The notes: generated by a model not told the origin, from the sequence alone. A stretch of DNA of 64,000 nucleotides from Tunturiibacter empetritectus (GCF_013410875.1 NZ_JACCCU010000001.1:2845134-2909133), one strand, 5' to 3'; shown: positions 54,785 to 63,921, counted from the first letter of the stretch. Program-made: numbers and translations.

Positions 54785-55642
54785 TTATTGACCGGCCCGA
54801 AGTCCCACTAAAACAACTCCAGGGTCATTCACGGTCATCCTCATCCCCTTGCCACTCTCGACAAAGCTGATCCGGACATCTGGTGCTCCTGCGGGATAGA
54901 AGGTGCGGCTCTCGACGTGGTACAGCGGACGCCCCGTAGAACCCTTCCGTGTCCACATGAACTCTTTCATCTTTGAGAAAGGGTTCACCTCGATTGAAAT
55001 CTCAATCGATTCGTTCGGTCCAATGCCAATCGAATAGGTGCCAACGAGGGATTTGAGTTCAGTTTCGGAGATGGGAGCTTCACGTTCGCTGCCTGAGCCT
55101 GCCAGGCCGGACAAGAAAGCCAGGACGTCTCTCGCCTCACGTCCCCCGGCCTCGGCGTGGGCGCGGAGGCTGATGCTGTGCGGGCCGCGGATGCTTTCGA
55201 CTCCCGGCTGTGACTGTACGAATGCCTTTACCGTATTCAGATCACCGAGCATCGCAGCGGAAAACAGCGTGGGACGAGCACCCTTCTTAATCAGGTAAAG
55301 GGCGATGGCTCTGTTTCCAGTGTGCGAAGCCGCTCCGAGCGCATCTTCCCAATCACCGAAGCCCCAATCCCATGCTGCTCGCGCTAACGACGGTCTCGCG
55401 TCCACCAACTCCTGGACCTTCGCCAGGCTAAAGTGTGAAACCGTCACCATTTCGCGAGCCAGTTCTGGAGGTTGAGTCGGAAATCCATCATATACGGGCA
55501 TTTCTTGCTCCTTCTCGGTAGCCGAGGGTTGGGTGTCACTTTGAGACATATTGAGGAAGTTCAATGCAGGTCCGAGTGCCGGTAGCACCGCATTGCAGCC
55601 CAGCGAAAAAACCAGGTTTCTACGGGAGAGATTTCGAATCAT
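54785..55642 (-). CDS. Tat-exported ankyrin-repeat protein
   Basis: 285 residues from ATG 55642 with GGAGG 5 nt upstream. A twin-arginine signal (NLSRRNLVFSLGCNAVLPAL) is followed by a linker and about three ankyrin-like helix pairs (about 75-165: ELVDARPSLARAAWDWGFGD, ALGAASHTGNRAIALYLIKK, FSAAMLGDLNTVKAFVQSQP). The last 90 residues are strand-rich (LVGTYSIGIGPNESIEISIE) and lipocalin-like in feel. Partner and role unknown. Export of an ankyrin protein by Tat suggests it folds in the cytoplasm first. Confidence 0.82.
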   Translation of the reverse strand: MIRNLSRRNLVFSLGCNAVLPALGPALNFLNMSQSDTQPSATEKEQEMPVYDGFPTQPPELAREMVTVSHFSLAKVQELVDARPSLARAAWDWGFGDWEDALGAASHTGNRAIALYLIKKGARPTLFSAAMLGDLNTVKAFVQSQPGVESIRGPHSISLRAHAEAGGREARDVLAFLSGLAGSGSEREAPISETELKSLVGTYSIGIGPNESIEISIEVNPFSKMKEFMWTRKGSTGRPLYHVESRTFYPAGAPDVRISFVESGKGMRMTVNDPGVVLVGLRAGQ

Positions 55643-55782
55643 ATGGCCTCCGCGCTTTGTACGCGGTCCTATCCAATCCTGATGGCCAATCCGAATCAAG
55701 CCAGATGTACATTTGGCGTGTTAGATAGATGTTAGCCGCTAAGTCGCTTGGAATGAGCTGCTTCCGACGGCACACCAAAGCC

Positions 55783-56673
55783 TCACTGCTTGCCGGCAAC
55801 AATACGTGCTGCGAACTGTCCTGCCACTTCCGTTGCGATCTTCGACTCTACGACCCCAGACAGGGCGGGAAGATCGTCGGCACGCACTACCCACACATGC
55901 GCCTGACTCGGGAGCCGGATTAAATGCACCAATACCCGCGTGCTTTTACCATCTGATTGCGTCTGGCCAAGAACGACATATTGGGCATGAAGCTGGCGGC
56001 TGATGTCCAGCAAATTGCGGGCCTCAGAAGGTGTGCGCAGGATTTGACTGTTGCCCACCACCTCAAAGTGTCCAGCGCCCGAATCGGAAAGATGTGCCAC
56101 AACGTCCTGAGTCAAATTTTCGGTGAATCGTTCGGCATCCGGTACACCTGTTTCATTGTCAAATCGAGCGACGGCCACAATGATAGGCAGCCGTTTTGCG
56201 CGCGAGCTCCAGGCAAAAAGAAGACAGAAGGCGACACTCAAGCAGAGAAGAATCCGGGCAGTCCGCCGATTCCATCTTCTGTGTTCCGGGATCGGCACCT
56301 CTCTATCGGTCTTCAGTTGTTGTTCGCTCCCATTCCCCACGGGCGTGGGAGAGTCTTCAAGGAGTCGGACAGGGGCAATGAACTGATAGCCTCGTTTTGG
56401 ATGGGTCTTTATGAAGATAGGTCGGGCTGAATCGTCCCTAAGGGCATGACGAAGCTGCGAGATGCTGAAGTTTAAGCCACGCTCGAAATCAACGAACGTT
56501 TGATCGCCCCAGATACGCGCATTCAACGTTTCTCGAGAAAGCACCACACCCGGGTGCTGCACTAGACAGGCAAGAACGCGCGCAGGCTGAGCTTGCAACG
56601 GCACGTCAGTTCCGCTGCGAGAAAGTATTCCGCTCTCGTCATCAAACTCAAAGACACTGAAGCAATGTCGCAA
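55783..56673 (-). CDS. CadC/ToxR-like membrane-bound winged-helix regulator
   Basis: 296 residues. The N-terminal OmpR-type winged helix spans about 5-98 (VLACLVQHPGVVLSRETLNA, FVDFERGLNFSISQLRHALR, FIKTHPKRGYQFIAPVRLL). One membrane helix lies at about 137-157 (TARILLCLSVAFCLLFAW). The periplasmic domain (about 160-296) resembles the TolB-N-like part of these regulators (VAVARFDNETGVPDAERFTE). It should sense an external cue and act on promoters from the membrane. Its target may be the ankyrin gene downstream on the same strand. Confidence 0.9.
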   Translation of the reverse strand: MRHCFSVFEFDDESGILSRSGTDVPLQAQPARVLACLVQHPGVVLSRETLNARIWGDQTFVDFERGLNFSISQLRHALRDDSARPIFIKTHPKRGYQFIAPVRLLEDSPTPVGNGSEQQLKTDREVPIPEHRRWNRRTARILLCLSVAFCLLFAWSSRAKRLPIIVAVARFDNETGVPDAERFTENLTQDVVAHLSDSGAGHFEVVGNSQILRTPSEARNLLDISRQLHAQYVVLGQTQSDGKSTRVLVHLIRLPSQAHVWVVRADDLPALSGVVESKIATEVAGQFAARIVAGKQ

Positions 56674-56855
56674 ACCCTACTCCGATAAGTTGAGATGGCC
56701 CTGACTGTCAGCCGCTCTGCTAAGTTGATGGCATTCCACCTTAAGCGTAATGAATTGCTGTCCCGCCTGCCTCACGACCATTCCTCACGCGAGTCCTATA
56801 CCGGCGCATAAAAGAGAACTTACTGACGGAACCAACTCTAAAGGAATCCGTATCC

Positions 56856-57347
56856 ATGTTGATGCTTCGACACATCAGACAAACTCTTACGGTCCTCATG
56901 TTGACCTCACCAGTGGTGCTGGCCGCGCAGGCCTTTGACCCGGAACGATCGACGCGCGCATTCCTGGATTCATACGTTAGCGGTAATGCGACCGTGGTCC
57001 AGAGTCTAATCGATTCTAAAAATTTGATCGTATATGGCAGTGATACGGAAGAGTTTGTGCGCGGCGGGACTGGTCTTCTGCGTCTGATGATGGCTGATCA
57101 GCAACTCTGGCATCACAGTGCAACATTTGGCCCGATGCAGAAGATCACGACCGTTCGTAGCCGTGATCTGATAACAATATTTTTTGAGGCGCCATTCTTG
57201 TTGCCGCATGCTCCTCCGGTGCCCGTTCGGTTTTCACTTGTCTGGCATCGGGAGCATGGGCGTTGGCTTCTCATCCAAAGCGCAAACACTGTTCCCACAC
57301 AACATCAATCAGCAGATGAGTTGCTCTCCTCAGGCTCAAACAAGTGA
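56856..57347 (+). CDS. Exported NTF2-like (SnoaL/DUF4440) protein
   Basis: 163 residues with a signal peptide (LTVLMLTSPVVLAAQA). The rest has the NTF2-like cone pattern: an N-terminal helix (STRAFLDSYVSGNATVVQSL), a strand VYGSDTEEFVRG, and a final strand pair ending FSLVWHREHGRWLLIQSANT. Such small domains bind hydrophobic ligands or act as small enzymes. Role unknown. It is divergent from the CadC-like gene. Confidence 0.75.
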   Translation: MLMLRHIRQTLTVLMLTSPVVLAAQAFDPERSTRAFLDSYVSGNATVVQSLIDSKNLIVYGSDTEEFVRGGTGLLRLMMADQQLWHHSATFGPMQKITTVRSRDLITIFFEAPFLLPHAPPVPVRFSLVWHREHGRWLLIQSANTVPTQHQSADELLSSGSNK

Positions 57348-57535
57348 ACTTCTCACAACAACTCTCGCGCCGCGCGGGTACCAGCCCTGCGGGTCGTGGT
57401 AAGAACTCGTGTCGCCATACGCGCTCGGTGACACATACAGCCTTTGAGCAGCGATAGGGTCAGGTCGGCTGTTTCATCAGCGACCATATCGTGTATATAC
57501 ACGCCTCAACCGCTTGGCGCAAGGTCGTGTTGAAC

Positions 57536-58141
57536 ATGAGCGATCAGTCGAACGAGAAAGGGTCGGAGGCTTGCCGGAATGCTCCCCATATTCTGATCCG
57601 GACTTGGACGATGCTCCAACACGGGTTGGGTTCGCCACACCGCTCAGTTCGGGTGCCTTGTGACCTTTCAACCCGGGATCGATACGCATTGACAATGCGG
57701 TTAGAGCGCCAGCTCATTCCAGTTCGTCGAGCCATGGCCAAGCTTGAGGAAAGCTCAGGTCTGGACGACCCAATTGATAGCCTCGCCCATTTCATGGCTG
57801 CCGTCGACGCCTTCTTGCTCAAGACGATGCTTATCATAGCGGGAGCGTATGCAGACCCCGAGCTGAGGACGTGCTTTTCCGAGAAGTGGCGCGCGCTTGG
57901 CTTTGGCCCGCGAGCTTTCGTGGCGCAACTCGGCTCGTGGCTCTCGCGGGAAAGGCGCTCGGTAGGGTGGCGATATGCGGCGAACCTCGCGAGGCGGCCC
58001 GAAACGCTGCTGGCTGGCTCGTTTTTCTCGTCGTTCCAAAGGGGTCTACTTCCCAATGCCGCAGTTGCAACGCTGCCGCATGAACTGAAAACGATGGTGC
58101 GTGGCACGGCGTCGTCCAGTATAGGAGGGCCAAAGCCATGA
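57536..58141 (+). CDS. Hypothetical protein without recognised family
   Basis: 201 residues if it starts at ATG 57536 (MSDQSNEKGSEACRN); an ATG at 57491 is possible. The middle (about 75-190) looks like a real helical protein: LAHFMAAVDAFLLKTMLIIA, then FVAQLGSWLSRERRSVGWRY and ETLLAGSFFSSFQRGLLPNA. No motif is recognised. The opposite strand is also open over most of this stretch, so strand choice is uncertain. It sits among decayed genes. Confidence 0.5.
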   Translation: MSDQSNEKGSEACRNAPHILIRTWTMLQHGLGSPHRSVRVPCDLSTRDRYALTMRLERQLIPVRRAMAKLEESSGLDDPIDSLAHFMAAVDAFLLKTMLIIAGAYADPELRTCFSEKWRALGFGPRAFVAQLGSWLSRERRSVGWRYAANLARRPETLLAGSFFSSFQRGLLPNAAVATLPHELKTMVRGTASSSIGGPKP

Positions 58142-58235
58142 AATTAACAGACAACGTTGGACCAGCGCCAGATGGCCACCTACCGCTGAGGCGGCCACAG
58201 TATTGGGCGTCAACAGCTAACAGACTTTAGTCGCG

Positions 58236-58646
58236 TTGTTATTCTCGCTGACGGCCGGCCAGCTTTGCGCTCAGGATCATACCGAAAGACTGGTAGTCTT
58301 CGTCGATGGCATAAGATCAGAGCGTGGACAGGTCGTTTGCTTTGTCTGGACCGGTCCGGCTGGGTTCCCACGAGACACTACGAAAGCCCTGCGCGTAGTA
58401 GTGGCTCCAATCCATCGAAACTCCGCAGTTTGTCGCCTTTCAATCCCATTTGGCACCTACGCCGTATCCGGATTCCACGACGAAAACCTCAATGGACGCC
58501 TCGACCACAACGTTTTGGGGCTGCCGGTAGAGGGCCATCTGGTGTCAAACGACGCGGATCGAGGGTTCGGCCCGCCGCGTTATGCCGACCCGGCTTTTCG
58601 ATACAACAGCAACGCTGTGCAAATTCGGCTGAAGATGAAATATTAG
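58236..58646 (+). CDS. DUF2141 family protein with lost or unusual start
   Basis: 136 residues counted from TTG 58236. The body is a clear DUF2141 protein: LVVFVDGIRSERGQVVCFVW, the YAVSGFHDENLNGRLDHNVL metal-binding-like loop, LGLPVEGHLVSNDA and FGPPRYADPAFRY. The signal peptide is cut short: the frame opens only six codons before the TTG, after a stop at 58218-58220, and contains no ATG or GTG. Either TTG is used or the true start has been mutated. Intact relatives are secreted proteins of about 140-150 residues. It could be an early-stage pseudogene. Confidence 0.65.
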   Translation: MLFSLTAGQLCAQDHTERLVVFVDGIRSERGQVVCFVWTGPAGFPRDTTKALRVVVAPIHRNSAVCRLSIPFGTYAVSGFHDENLNGRLDHNVLGLPVEGHLVSNDADRGFGPPRYADPAFRYNSNAVQIRLKMKY

Positions 58647-58766
58647 AGGGAGGCCCCGTCACTCTTGACTAGCGAGCGCAATGCTTATCGTCGCGCCTGG
58701 TCATAGAGTTTCGGCGCAAACATTGCTACACGCTCTACCAAATGCACTCTAGTTGGAGACTCCGCT

Positions 58767-59273
58767 ATGCTTGTCCTGCTCTCATCGGTCGCCACCTCGC
58801 TTGGGCTATTGCTCGGCAGCTTTGGGGCACCAGATCCGTTAAGGGTGCTGCCGTCATGCAAACTCCCCGGCGGCGTGGAGATGCTGCATCAACGCGACAG
58901 GGAAGCGACGTTGGCAAACGACCCATCATTGCTAGAGAAACTGTGGACGACCGACGCCTATCGAAGCGAACCTGGGTCAATTCCGGAGGTTGGGCTCGAC
59001 GCGATCCATCGTGATGATGTTGAAAGTGCGCGCGCCCGGCCGGCTGGGGCTGGCGTCACGGAATATAGTGTGAAGATTGAGAGCTACGAATGCCATGGTG
59101 ATGAAGTTGTTGAGCGGGGATATTTCGACATGACTTACAGGCCGGCCGCTCAAGCCCCCGCGGCTCGGTTTCGCGGCAACTTGCTCCGCGTGCTCCGGCG
59201 GGTCGGAGACGATGAATGGAAATTCTCGCATGTAATATGGAACATGCGCGCCACGCCGAAGAATGGATCATAA
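58767..59273 (+). CDS. Exported SnoaL/DUF4440-like protein
   Basis: 168 residues with a short signal-like N-terminus (MLVLLSSVATSLGLLLGSFG). The NTF2-like pattern follows: DREATLANDPSLLEKLWTTD, VKIESYECHGDEVVERGYFD, and a final strand pair LLRVLRRVGDDEWKFSHVIW. It resembles ketosteroid-isomerase-type small domains. Role unknown. It shares its type with the gene at 56856 but is not a close copy. Confidence 0.7.
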   Translation: MLVLLSSVATSLGLLLGSFGAPDPLRVLPSCKLPGGVEMLHQRDREATLANDPSLLEKLWTTDAYRSEPGSIPEVGLDAIHRDDVESARARPAGAGVTEYSVKIESYECHGDEVVERGYFDMTYRPAAQAPAARFRGNLLRVLRRVGDDEWKFSHVIWNMRATPKNGS

Positions 59274-59340
59274 CGGGAGCCGCGCAACGCACGATTCATA
59301 CCCTTGTCGCTTTCGCCAACGCTAAATCAAAAAGAGAAAT

Positions 59341-59663
59341 CATGTCTGTGAGTGGCGACGTCCAGGTCACCGTCAACCCTTCGGATATTGGGCGGCATGG
59401 GAGGAATTCGGTGCATCGCTCGCGAGAGCAGGCGTCGTAGAGTCAATGCACGGTCTGCAGCGTGAAATCACCGCAAAACACGTATCCATTAAGAATGGAG
59501 AGATAGCCCAAAAAGGGGGGCGTTCTCGCCGGGCGAAGGAGAATTGGGTGGCTGTTTTAGCATTGACGTTCCCGGATTTGACGCCGCTATCGAATGGGCA
59601 GGAAAATGTCCTGCTGCATTGAACCGTACTGTAGAGGTGCGCCCTCTAATGGCTGCGTCATAA
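59341..59663 (+). pseudogene. YciI/DGPF-domain protein, frameshifted
   Basis: Pieces of a YCII-related protein occur in three frames: VQVTVNPSD, then YWAAWEEFGASLARAGVVES and MHGLQREITAKHVSIKNGEI, then (after a shift in a run of six G) FSPGEGELGGCFSIDVPGFD and AAIEWAGKCPAALNRTVEVR up to a TAA at 59661. The ending CPAALNRTVEVRPLM is typical of the family. The two frame changes prevent a full product, so this is a recent pseudogene. Confidence 0.75.
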
Positions 59664-59749
59664 CGAATGCCGGAGGACTTGTGATCGGCGACTTGGGGGT
59701 GAAATACTTGCGAAGCCAGATGAGCGCGACGCATCTCCCCTTTTGCTTG

Positions 59750-61060
59750 ATGACAACCGACATCCTCGAAGCGAAGCAGATTGCATTCTTGTCCCTTCTT
59801 GCCGCCGTCCTCGTCTTGTTCCCCGGACATGCGACGGCGTCCGGCCCCTCGCGCATGGCCCGGCTCCAGCAAGCATTTGCGACTGCCGAGCAGACCTCAG
59901 GCGGCGCCAGAGCACCGGCGCTCCTCGCAGCGGAGAATTTAATACGACTTGCGCCGCGCCATTGGCGGGCGGAGCTGCTGCAAGCGCGCGCACTCGTGAA
60001 TTGCGGGCGGGATGAGGACGCCGAGGCTGTCTACGTCCGTTTGGCCCGGGAGGGATTGACGGCTCTCGTCACGGCCGAAAGTGCCTATAACGCGCTCGCG
60101 AAGCGACGGCCCGGCGTGCTTGGATTGATAGCACGCTCAACGCCGTTGACACATCGCGCTCCTGTTCGGACGGAATTTGAAGTCAAAGACCTGGCAGCCA
60201 TGCCGGAAGGGCTTGCGCTTGATCCGCGGACTGGCCGCATTTTTATCACCAGCACGTACCGTCGCGCGGTGCTGGTTCGCACACCTCCGGGAAGTTTGTC
60301 GAACTTTGTTCCGCATGGCTCCAACGGACTCCTGCAGGCGCTCGGACTTCGGATCTCCCGCGATCGCCGGGCGCTTTACGTTTGTAGCGGCGCCGACGAG
60401 GGACCGATGGAGGGCAAGTCGTCGAAGGACGTCGGTCGCTCTGCACTTTTCCGCTTTGATCTGAAGACTGGCCGATGGCTTGCGACCGACTGGCTTCCGG
60501 GCCTAGGGCCCCATCTTTGCAACGATCTTGTCGAGGCTCCCAATGGACGGTGGTTTTTAACTGACAGCGCCGCCGGCAAAGTCATGCGCTTCGATCCGCG
60601 AACGCGGAAATTCAAAGTTCTGGCAGCCAACCTCGCATATCCGAACGGCCTCGCTCTAGACACGCAAACGCCGAGTCTGTTTGTTGCCGATCTAACCGGC
60701 TTAACAAAGGTCGATCTCGTTCGGGGGAGGGCAACGAGAATGGCTGAAGGGCGGGATGTGACCGCTGCCTCCATTGACGGCCTCTATTGCCACCATGGCG
60801 ACCTGATCGGGGTTCAATCGGGTGGTAGCGTGTCACGGGTCGTACGGTTCCAACTTGATCGCAGTCGGACAGATATTGTCGCGATGAAGGTGTTGGCGGA
60901 TGGCCAGAAGCTGCGAGGGGCAACCGAAGGAGAGCTGCTCGACGGGCGGCTTTACCTGCTGATTAACAGCGGACAGGGAACATTGGACGACCTCAACCGG
61001 CCCGACCTCCGTCGGCTATCGCCGGCTGAGGTCGTGAGTCTGCCGCTTGATGCCAACTGA
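59750..61060 (+). CDS. Exported SMP-30/gluconolactonase-like beta-propeller protein
   Basis: 436 residues from ATG 59750, where a signal peptide begins (IAFLSLLAAVLVLFPGHATA); the frame continues upstream without support. Residues about 35-120 are helical and TPR-like (MARLQQAFATAEQTSGGARA, RAELLQARALVNCGRDEDAE). A six-bladed SMP-30-type propeller follows, with LAAMPEGLALDPRTGRIFIT, NGRWFLTDSAAGKVMRFDPR and LAYPNGLALDTQTPSLFVAD. Lactonase or ligand-binding activity is possible. Its start lies directly after the YciI pseudogene. Confidence 0.82.
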   Translation: MTTDILEAKQIAFLSLLAAVLVLFPGHATASGPSRMARLQQAFATAEQTSGGARAPALLAAENLIRLAPRHWRAELLQARALVNCGRDEDAEAVYVRLAREGLTALVTAESAYNALAKRRPGVLGLIARSTPLTHRAPVRTEFEVKDLAAMPEGLALDPRTGRIFITSTYRRAVLVRTPPGSLSNFVPHGSNGLLQALGLRISRDRRALYVCSGADEGPMEGKSSKDVGRSALFRFDLKTGRWLATDWLPGLGPHLCNDLVEAPNGRWFLTDSAAGKVMRFDPRTRKFKVLAANLAYPNGLALDTQTPSLFVADLTGLTKVDLVRGRATRMAEGRDVTAASIDGLYCHHGDLIGVQSGGSVSRVVRFQLDRSRTDIVAMKVLADGQKLRGATEGELLDGRLYLLINSGQGTLDDLNRPDLRRLSPAEVVSLPLDAN

Positions 61061-61104
61061 GCGCGTGATGCCGCCATGGCGGGAGCCGAGTCATATTTGC
61101 GGCC

Positions 61105-61330
61105 CGGCGATCGAGGACGTCGAAGTGTGAGGCACGGTCATCAAAGCGAGAAAGCTCGGCTTGAGCGACCGCCGGCACGTGACTTAGCGAATAGTCTTTC
61201 GCCCATAAAGTTTTTCACAGACTCAAGGCTTTCAAACCACATGAGCGTCACGAATTCGCACTCTGAATCTCGATCAAGCCGCATCAAATCGATATGCCTG
61301 AGAAATTCCCAGCGCTCAACCATTGACAAA
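61105..61330 (-). pseudogene. Antibiotic-biosynthesis-monooxygenase-like protein, frameshifted fragment
   Basis: On the minus strand, ERWEFLRHIDLMRLDRDSEC and EFVTLMWFESLESVKNFMGE match the middle of the ABM family. One extra A then breaks the frame. In the next frame the expected end follows: DYSLSHVPAVAQAELSRFDD, RASHFDVLD. The N-terminal third is not recognisable upstream. The piece is therefore a decayed, truncated gene whose 3' end abuts the propeller gene. Confidence 0.72.
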
Positions 61331-61793
61331 ATACATGCAAGGGGCTCTGCTTTGATCGTGCGCGTCAAGGGGTTTGCCCATAATTTTTGCTGCGCAAAAA
61401 TCACGCGATAAAGCCGCGCCCTCAGCCCTGCTCTGGGTGGGCGATACCCGCTCCCCTTGACACTTGCTCCCCCGCCTTCGCCAGGTGGCGTTCGGCATGT
61501 ACATGCCACGTTTCTACGAGGACGTGCAACAGACGGAACCCAAGGAGTAAGCACCCATGAACACCGCCGGCACCGTTATTCAAAAGAGCAATTCGACGAT
61601 CACTCTCTCCAAGACTAGCAGTGGGGCCGCGAGCGGTGCCATGATGCCGGTAAGTCTGGCCTCTTTACTGCAATCCCAGCTTTTAGGTCTTAGGAGCTTT
61701 GCAGTCGCCTTTTTGCGCCAGTCTGAGCCTAAAATACGGTGAGTCGATACAACTACGTTCGGAAGATAGTCTCGAACCCGCTAAGCTAATCCC
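61331..61793. other. Region with unassigned gene fragments
   Basis: No complete gene is supported. A plus-strand piece ending MYMPRFYEDVQQTEPKE (stop at 61553-61555) and a 61-codon frame from ATG 61557 (AAGGAG 9 nt upstream, MNTAGTVIQKSNSTITLSKT) look like the end and start of two genes from a foreign element. Neither matches a family I know, and the second ends in unrelated sequence. Confidence 0.35.
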
Positions 61794-62894
61794 ATGGCGC
61801 GTCACTCGATGTCCGACCGCATGCTGACATTTTGGCCACTCCAAGCGGGCGGATGGCTTCTCTATGCCCTCGCGGTCGTGACGACGAATGTGCCGCTCTG
61901 GCATCACCGCGACATCGTAGCATTTCGGGGTTCTTTCTTGCTCTGCGGATTCCTAGAAAGCTTCGTAGTGTATGCGATCTGTCATGCCCTCTGGCGCCGC
62001 AAAACCTCGTTTCTGTTCTCTCTATTGATCTGCACGTTCGCATCCAGCGTTCTTGGATGCCTGACAGCCACGGTCAGCTACTGGGCAGAAAACCGCGCCT
62101 CTACGGAGGCGGAGAGCTTCGCTTGGCAAAATGTGATATCGAACGTTCCAGGCTCTGCCTTCGTTTTGATCGCGTGGACAGGTCTCTACTTCGGAGTACA
62201 GCACTACAAACTCTTGGAGACTGAACGGGAACGCGCAGCCGAAGCAGAGCGATTCGCCCGTGACGCTCAGCTCAAAGCGCTTCGGTATCAGCTACAGCCG
62301 CATTTTCTTTTCAATACTTTGAATGCCATCTCATCGCTTGTTGTCACTGATAACGCCAAAGGCGCGACGGAGATGATTGCGCGTCTCGCAGACCTCCTCC
62401 GTAGTTCTCTCGACGATCCAGATACTCACGTGGTCCCTTTATCAGAAGAGGTGCGGGTGGCTCACGAATATCTAGCGATCGAACGCCTCCGTTTTCGCGA
62501 CCGGCTCCTCGTGAGCTTCAATGTCGACCCCGGAACGTTAGAGGTACCCGTGCCCAGATTCTTCTTACAACCTCTCCTCGAAAATGCGATTCGCCACGGC
62601 ATCTCGCATATGGCGCGACCCAGCACTGTCCGCCTTGAGTCAGCTACGAGCGATTCGCATTTGCAGGTTTCTGTTCGAAACGACACTAATCTGGCACGGG
62701 AGATCACCCCGCACACTTTTTCAGGGATTGGACTGAAGAATACGAAGCAGAGAATCAACGAGATCTATGGCTCGCGTGGATCTGTTGAGACATTGCTCCT
62801 CGAGGACGGCACGTTCGTCGTCACGATCAAGGTGCCCCTAGCTTCGAAAGTCACCTCGCCTCAAAACCTGAACAGCGAGCGCAATGATGATTAA
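61794..62894 (+). CDS. LytS-type membrane sensor histidine kinase (second pair)
   Basis: 366 residues (MSDRM at 61809 is an alternative start). Four membrane helices occupy about 15-135. A linker coiled coil leads to the His_kinase domain with phosphoacceptor His170 in LRYQLQPHFLFNTLNAISSL. The ATP-binding part has FFLQPLLENAIRHGISHMAR and FSGIGLKNTKQRINEIYGS. It pairs with the overlapping LytTR regulator downstream. It is related to the pair at 36.9-38.8 kb but clearly diverged. Confidence 0.93.
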   Translation: MARHSMSDRMLTFWPLQAGGWLLYALAVVTTNVPLWHHRDIVAFRGSFLLCGFLESFVVYAICHALWRRKTSFLFSLLICTFASSVLGCLTATVSYWAENRASTEAESFAWQNVISNVPGSAFVLIAWTGLYFGVQHYKLLETERERAAEAERFARDAQLKALRYQLQPHFLFNTLNAISSLVVTDNAKGATEMIARLADLLRSSLDDPDTHVVPLSEEVRVAHEYLAIERLRFRDRLLVSFNVDPGTLEVPVPRFFLQPLLENAIRHGISHMARPSTVRLESATSDSHLQVSVRNDTNLAREITPHTFSGIGLKNTKQRINEIYGSRGSVETLLLEDGTFVVTIKVPLASKVTSPQNLNSERNDD

Positions 62895-63642
62895 GATCAT
62901 CATCATCGACGATGAGCCACTAGCTCGCAGCGGCGTCGCCGCGCGGCTTGCGCAGCACCCGGACTGTAAGGTCATTGCCGAATGCACAAGTGCCGAGGAC
63001 GCAGCCGAACAGTTGCCGCTCCTTCGCCCGGACTTGGTGTTCCTCGACATCTGCATGACTGGGCTCACCGGCATCGAACTGCTTGATTGCACTCCGAGAG
63101 ACGTTGTACCCGCCGTCATCTTTCTCACTGCCCACGACCGGTATGCTCTCGATGCCTTTCGGCACGAGGCGCTGGATTATTTACTCAAACCCGTCGATGA
63201 TGAGCGGTTCAATCAAGCACTCGATCGGGCGCGACGCCTTCTTGATCTCCGAGAACGGGCCGGTAACGAACCTGACACGCAGGAGAGCTCATCCGATACG
63301 GAATTCCGAAGCGAATGGCTGACTCGCTTCACCGTCACCGCTCACGGAAGAGTTCACCTCGTTCAAACCGCCGATATTGATTGGATCGAGGGACTGGGGG
63401 ATTATGCCGGTTTGCATGTGGGAGAGGCGACACACCTCATCCGAAAATCCCTAAACTTCCTCGAAAAGAGCCTCGATCCGAGTCGCTTTCTTCGAATCCA
63501 CCGTTCTGCGATCGTCAACACAAGTCGAATCCAGCACATCACGCGCCTTGAAAATCAGGACTCAATCGTGACGCTGGACTACGGCCACCAGATACGGTCC
63601 AGTCGCACCTATTACGCGGCTCTGAAAAGGTTGCTGATGTGA
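62884..63642 (+). CDS. LytTR-family response regulator (second pair)
   Basis: 252 residues from ATG 62884 (the next codon is also ATG). Receiver: Asp9-Asp10, phosphoacceptor Asp55 in VFLDICMTGL, and FLTAHDRYALDAF with YLLKPVDDERFNQ. The C-terminal LytTR domain has IDWIEGLGDYAGLHVGEATH and SRFLRIHRSAIVNTSRIQHI. It overlaps the kinase gene by 11 nt, so the two are translated together. Targets are not evident in the window. Confidence 0.95.
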   Translation: MMIKIIIIDDEPLARSGVAARLAQHPDCKVIAECTSAEDAAEQLPLLRPDLVFLDICMTGLTGIELLDCTPRDVVPAVIFLTAHDRYALDAFRHEALDYLLKPVDDERFNQALDRARRLLDLRERAGNEPDTQESSSDTEFRSEWLTRFTVTAHGRVHLVQTADIDWIEGLGDYAGLHVGEATHLIRKSLNFLEKSLDPSRFLRIHRSAIVNTSRIQHITRLENQDSIVTLDYGHQIRSSRTYYAALKRLLM

Positions 63643-63921
63643 AGATCGATCCTGTCGAGTAGGGATTTCAAAGAAGACCTTTGAGGGTGACCATCCAGAC
63701 GTTCGAATTGTGTTATCCCAGCTGTTCAGACGCTCCAGATCACGTGCCGCGTCTGCGCTCGAACGAGGAAAGTGTGTCGGTTCCGTGCGGTCGAACTAGG
63801 CTTGTTTCTCTAGCTATCCGACTAGCTTATGACTCAAAGAGCAAGGCTGCGACTTTATGCGCCAGGCCGAGTACCCCGTGCGTTGAACTTACGCCCGTGA
63901 TCCTACTAGGGCGTGTTCACG
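63643..63921. other. Short non-coding region before the insertion sequence
   Basis: About 280 bases with no supported gene. It ends in CTAGGG, where an IS5-type end appears to begin. Confidence 0.45.

Noticed and set aside
57544..58107. Minus-strand frame opposite the orphan gene at 57536
   Set aside because: Ser/Arg/Pro-rich product lacking helical periodicity; the plus strand looks more protein-like, though this is not certain.
59489..59872. Minus-strand 127-codon frame over the YciI pseudogene
   Set aside because: The plus strand carries clear YciI/DGPF homology here, so the minus-strand frame is a by-product.
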